From: SZUA-87 sp041687805
GTDB taxonomy: Bacteria; Actinomycetota; Acidimicrobiia; Acidimicrobiales; Aldehydirespiratoraceae
DNA length: 9,455 nt
NCBI GenBank assembly: GCA_041687805.1
Contig: JBDNJK010000053.1
Coordinates: forward strand, 1-9,455
Reading direction: 5' to 3'
A program made the position numbers and the translations under genes. Under the pieces are notes generated by a model. The model saw nothing but the letters and a program-made list of their open reading frames with translations, searched no databases and was not told the origin of the DNA. Shown one piece after another: positions 7,209 through 9,455 of this stretch; positions within the stretch are counted from its first letter, which is position 1; each line of letters starts with the position of its first letter.

Positions 7209-7211
7209 CCC

Positions 7212-8297
7212 GTGTACCGCACATCATCTCGAATGGTTCGACTGCTCGCAGTTGTTCTCGGTCTCACTTTGGTTGCCACCGCTTGCGGCGGCGGCAGCTC
7301 AGATGACTCGGCCGCTTCGGGCGACAGCACCGCCGCCACCGGCCTTGCGTCCATCACACTCAACGGTTCTGGTGCGACCTTCCCGGCCGCGTTCTACGAA
7401 GAAGTCCTCGCGGCATTCAACTCCGACAACTCCGGTGTCACGATCAACTACAACCCGGTCGGCTCCGGGCAAGGTCAAAGCGACCTCGCAGGAAACCTCA
7501 CCGACTTCGCTGGCAGCGACAGCTTGGTGAAAGATGCCGACAAGGCCAACTTCGACGGCGGTTTTCTCTACATCCCGACCGTGGCTGCTCCGATCACAGT
7601 GTCGTACAACCTGAGCGGCATCGACTCGCTGCAACTCTCTCCAGAGGTTCTGGCTGGCATTCTCCAGACCGACATCACTTCGTGGGACGATCCGGCCATC
7701 GCCGCCGACAATCCCGGGCTGGAATTGCCATCCACCGACATCACCGTGGTTCACCGCTCCGATGGTTCGGGCACTACAGCCAACTTCACCCACTATTTGG
7801 AGCTTGCCGCTCCTGGCGTTTGGACGTTGGGCACCGACAAGACCATCGATTGGCCGTCTGGCACTATCGGTGCCGAGAAGAACACCGGCGTTGCCAACGG
7901 CATCAAGTCGACCGATGGTGCTATCGGTTACGTCGACTTTGCCGACGCCCGGGCCACCGGACTCACGTTCGCCGCCATCAAGAATCGTGACGGCAACTTC
8001 GTCACCGCATCGTTGGAGGCCAGCTCAGCTGCTCTCGATGGGGCTGAGGTCGCGGCTGATCTCACCTACAACCCGCTCGACGCGGCTGGTGCAGATTCAT
8101 ATCCGATAGTTGCCCCCACCTACATCCTCACCTACACGAGCTACACCGATGCCGACGTGGTCGCCGTGTTGCAGGCAACGTTGCGTTTCCTCTTGGGCCC
8201 TGCTCAGGATCAGGCCAACGCCCTCGACTTTGCCAGGCTCCCTGAGAGCCTTCGTGTGAAGGCGCTAGCTCAGGTCGACTCGATCAGCGTCGGCTAG
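7212..8297 (+). CDS. pstS: Phosphate ABC transporter substrate-binding lipoprotein PstS
   Basis: PstS binds inorganic phosphate outside the membrane and hands it to PstC/PstA. From the GTG at 7212 the protein is 361 residues, a normal length. A basic start (Arg3, Arg7, Arg10) and hydrophobic stretch (11-22) lead to the lipobox VATAC, so Cys25 is the likely lipidated residue, followed by a Gly/Ser/Asp/Ala linker to about residue 44. Phosphate-binding motifs are GSGATFPAAFY (52-62), VGSGQGQSD (83-91), FAGSDS (99-104) and HRSDGSGTTANFTHYL (181-196). The frame is open back to an ATG at 7053, but that start would put 53 residues ahead of the signal peptide and place the PHO box inside the gene, so I reject it. 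The ATG at 7233 would also leave a usable but shorter signal peptide. pstC follows after 10 bases. Confidence 0.93.
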   Translation: MYRTSSRMVRLLAVVLGLTLVATACGGGSSDDSAASGDSTAATGLASITLNGSGATFPAAFYEEVLAAFNSDNSGVTINYNPVGSGQGQSDLAGNLTDFAGSDSLVKDADKANFDGGFLYIPTVAAPITVSYNLSGIDSLQLSPEVLAGILQTDITSWDDPAIAADNPGLELPSTDITVVHRSDGSGTTANFTHYLELAAPGVWTLGTDKTIDWPSGTIGAEKNTGVANGIKSTDGAIGYVDFADARATGLTFAAIKNRDGNFVTASLEASSAALDGAEVAADLTYNPLDAAGADSYPIVAPTYILTYTSYTDADVVAVLQATLRFLLGPAQDQANALDFARLPESLRVKALAQVDSISVG

Positions 8298-8307
8298 GGC
8301 TCAGAGC

Positions 8308-9273
8308 ATGACGACCGACTCCGCCGCGCTATTCCGCGATCATGATCGTCGCGGGCTATTCGCCGACCGTGCATTTCGCACGGCTGCGATGGTGGCGGGG
8401 TTCTCGATCCTTGCCCTGTTGGCGTTGATCTTGGTATCGACCACCAACGCGGCATGGCCCGCGTTGAAAGGTCAGGGGCTCGGTTTCTTCACCTCCACTA
8501 CGTGGGACGTTCCCCATGGGCAGTTCGGAATGCTGGCATTCGCCTACGGAACGATGGTCGTGTCGCTCATTGCCATCGCGTTGGCAGTTCCCGTCAGCAT
8601 CGGGATTTCGCTCTACATCACCGAAGTCGCGCCCCGCAGAGCCCGCAAGCCGGTGATCTACACCATCGACCTCCTGGCAACCATTCCCTCGGTCGTCTAC
8701 GGGCTGTGGGGCGTGCAGGTTTTGGCTCCGTGGATCGATCCGCACTACGAATCGATCGCCGGATGGTTCCACTCGATTCCGGTTCTCAACACCATTCTCA
8801 GTGGGCGTCCGGTGAGTGGTGTGAGTTTCATGACCGCCGGGATCATTGTCGGAATCATGATCACACCGATCATCACCTCGCTCACCCGCGAAGTCTTCGC
8901 CACCGTACCGTCGAGTCTCAAACAGGGCGCCTACGCCATCGGTGCCACCCGCTGGGAAATGATTCGCGGTGCGGTGTTCCCCCACAGTCGTGGCGGCATC
9001 ACTGCGGCAGTGATGATCGGTCTGGGTCGAGCCATGGGTGAGACCATCGCCGTTGCCCTCGTGATCGGCTCCTCATCGGTCGTCAGCGCTCGTCTGTTCA
9101 ACCCCGGCGATGCCATGGCCGCCGTGATCGCCAACCAGTTCGGCGAATCAACCGGCGAGTACCGAGCCGCGCTGATCGGTCTTGGTGTCGTGTTGCTGAT
9201 CATCACCTTCTTGGTGAACGGTCTGGCCAGAGGCTGGATTTCCAGGGGTCGACGCAAGGCCGGTATCGCCTGA
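8308..9273 (+). CDS. pstC: Phosphate ABC transporter permease PstC
   Basis: PstC is one of the two inner-membrane channel subunits of the high-affinity phosphate importer. The protein has 321 residues and six likely helices, at about 26-46, 76-103, 115-142, 173-196, 234-258 and 286-307. The region between helices 4 and 5 holds the EAA-type loop that contacts the ATPase PstB: QGAYAIGATRWEMIRGAVFP (206-225), with the conserved glycine at 212. The GRAMGETIAV segment (240-249) and the ATIPSVVYGLWG segment (124-135) are strongly PstC-like. The start is the ATG at 8308; AGGG at 8296-8299, overlapping the pstS stop, is 8 bases upstream and could serve as its ribosome site. No terminator separates it from pstS. 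Its stop overlaps the pstA start. Confidence 0.94.
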   Translation: MTTDSAALFRDHDRRGLFADRAFRTAAMVAGFSILALLALILVSTTNAAWPALKGQGLGFFTSTTWDVPHGQFGMLAFAYGTMVVSLIAIALAVPVSIGISLYITEVAPRRARKPVIYTIDLLATIPSVVYGLWGVQVLAPWIDPHYESIAGWFHSIPVLNTILSGRPVSGVSFMTAGIIVGIMITPIITSLTREVFATVPSSLKQGAYAIGATRWEMIRGAVFPHSRGGITAAVMIGLGRAMGETIAVALVIGSSSVVSARLFNPGDAMAAVIANQFGESTGEYRAALIGLGVVLLIITFLVNGLARGWISRGRRKAGIA

Positions 9274-9455
9274 TGACCTTCACCGTCGACGATCTCACCC
9301 GCCCTCGAGGCAATACTCGTTCAATCCGCGATGCCGCCGCCACCACACTTATGACGAGTTCGGTTGTTCTCGTGATGGTTCCGCTTGCTCTGGTGCTCAC
9401 CTACGTCGCCCAGCGAGGCAGTGCCTTGTTCGGCTGGAGTTTCCTTACCTCCGAC
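9273..9455 (+). CDS. pstA: Phosphate ABC transporter permease PstA (N-terminus only, cut by window edge)
   Basis: Only the first 61 codons are visible; the frame is still open at the right edge. The ATG overlaps the pstC stop by one base (TGATG), indicating translational coupling. A polar N-terminus of about 26 residues leads into a first transmembrane helix (about 27-46, SSVVLVMVPLALVLTYV), then a loop with GWSFLTSD (54-61). This layout and the F-L-T-S/T motif after helix 1 match PstA and PstC proteins, where this loop is often L-s-w-e-F-L-t. The order pstS-pstC-pstA makes PstA nearly certain despite the short sequence. pstB and perhaps phoU are expected beyond the edge. Confidence 0.85.
   Translation, partial: MTFTVDDLTRPRGNTRSIRDAAATTLMTSSVVLVMVPLALVLTYVAQRGSALFGWSFLTSD

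Noticed and set aside
7053..7211. Open frame extending pstS 53 codons upstream to an ATG at 7053
   Set aside because: It would bury the signal peptide inside the protein and place the PHO box and likely promoter within the gene. The GTG at 7212 has its own ribosome site.
1..9455. Mobile element, CRISPR array, tRNA/rRNA or defence system
   Set aside because: I found no transposase, integrase, regular repeat array, cloverleaf or rRNA-like stretch. The coding regions are accounted for by housekeeping and transport families.

Overview
The window reads as ordinary chromosomal DNA of a GC-rich bacterium, most likely an actinobacterium, possibly an Acidimicrobiia-like lineage. Four things point that way: strong G/C preference at third codon positions, a GTG-started lipoprotein, a gene that looks leaderless, and a PHO box of the GTTCACC-N4-GTTTACC direct-repeat type known from Streptomyces and relatives. 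The lineage is inferred from style, not from any search.

Layout, left to right. (1) Minus strand, 1-1303: an MFS transporter of the YcaD-like kind, cut by the left edge. (2) A 61-bp divergent spacer, 1304-1364, with a perfect 6+6 inverted repeat just upstream of a -10-like hexamer. (3) Plus strand, 1365-3167: a fused aminodeoxychorismate synthase component I / class IV PLP lyase (PabB-PabC) for p-aminobenzoate and folate synthesis. (4) A 37-bp convergent spacer. (5) A minus-strand cluster, transcribed right to left from 7001 to 3205: a choline dehydrogenase-like GMC flavoenzyme, then an O-acetylhomoserine sulfhydrylase (MetY), then a small alpha/beta hydrolase that overlaps metY by ATGA. (6) A 210-bp divergent control region, 7002-7211, with the PHO box. 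(7) Plus strand from 7212: the phosphate uptake operon pstS-pstC-pstA, with pstA cut by the right edge.

How the genes fit together. PstS would capture phosphate outside the membrane and pass it to the PstC/PstA channel; pstB presumably lies to the right. The PHO box implies induction by PhoP during phosphate starvation. The minus-strand cluster pairs choline oxidation, which yields the methyl donor glycine betaine, with homocysteine synthesis. These could be neighbouring steps toward methionine, but no betaine-homocysteine methyltransferase is visible, so this link is inference. The hydrolase sits where metX often lies but does not look like MetX.

I see no mobile element, CRISPR array, RNA gene, phage gene or defence system. 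The genes all belong to well-known families. The parts worth a second look are the two divergent control regions and the make-up of the betA-metY-hydrolase cluster.
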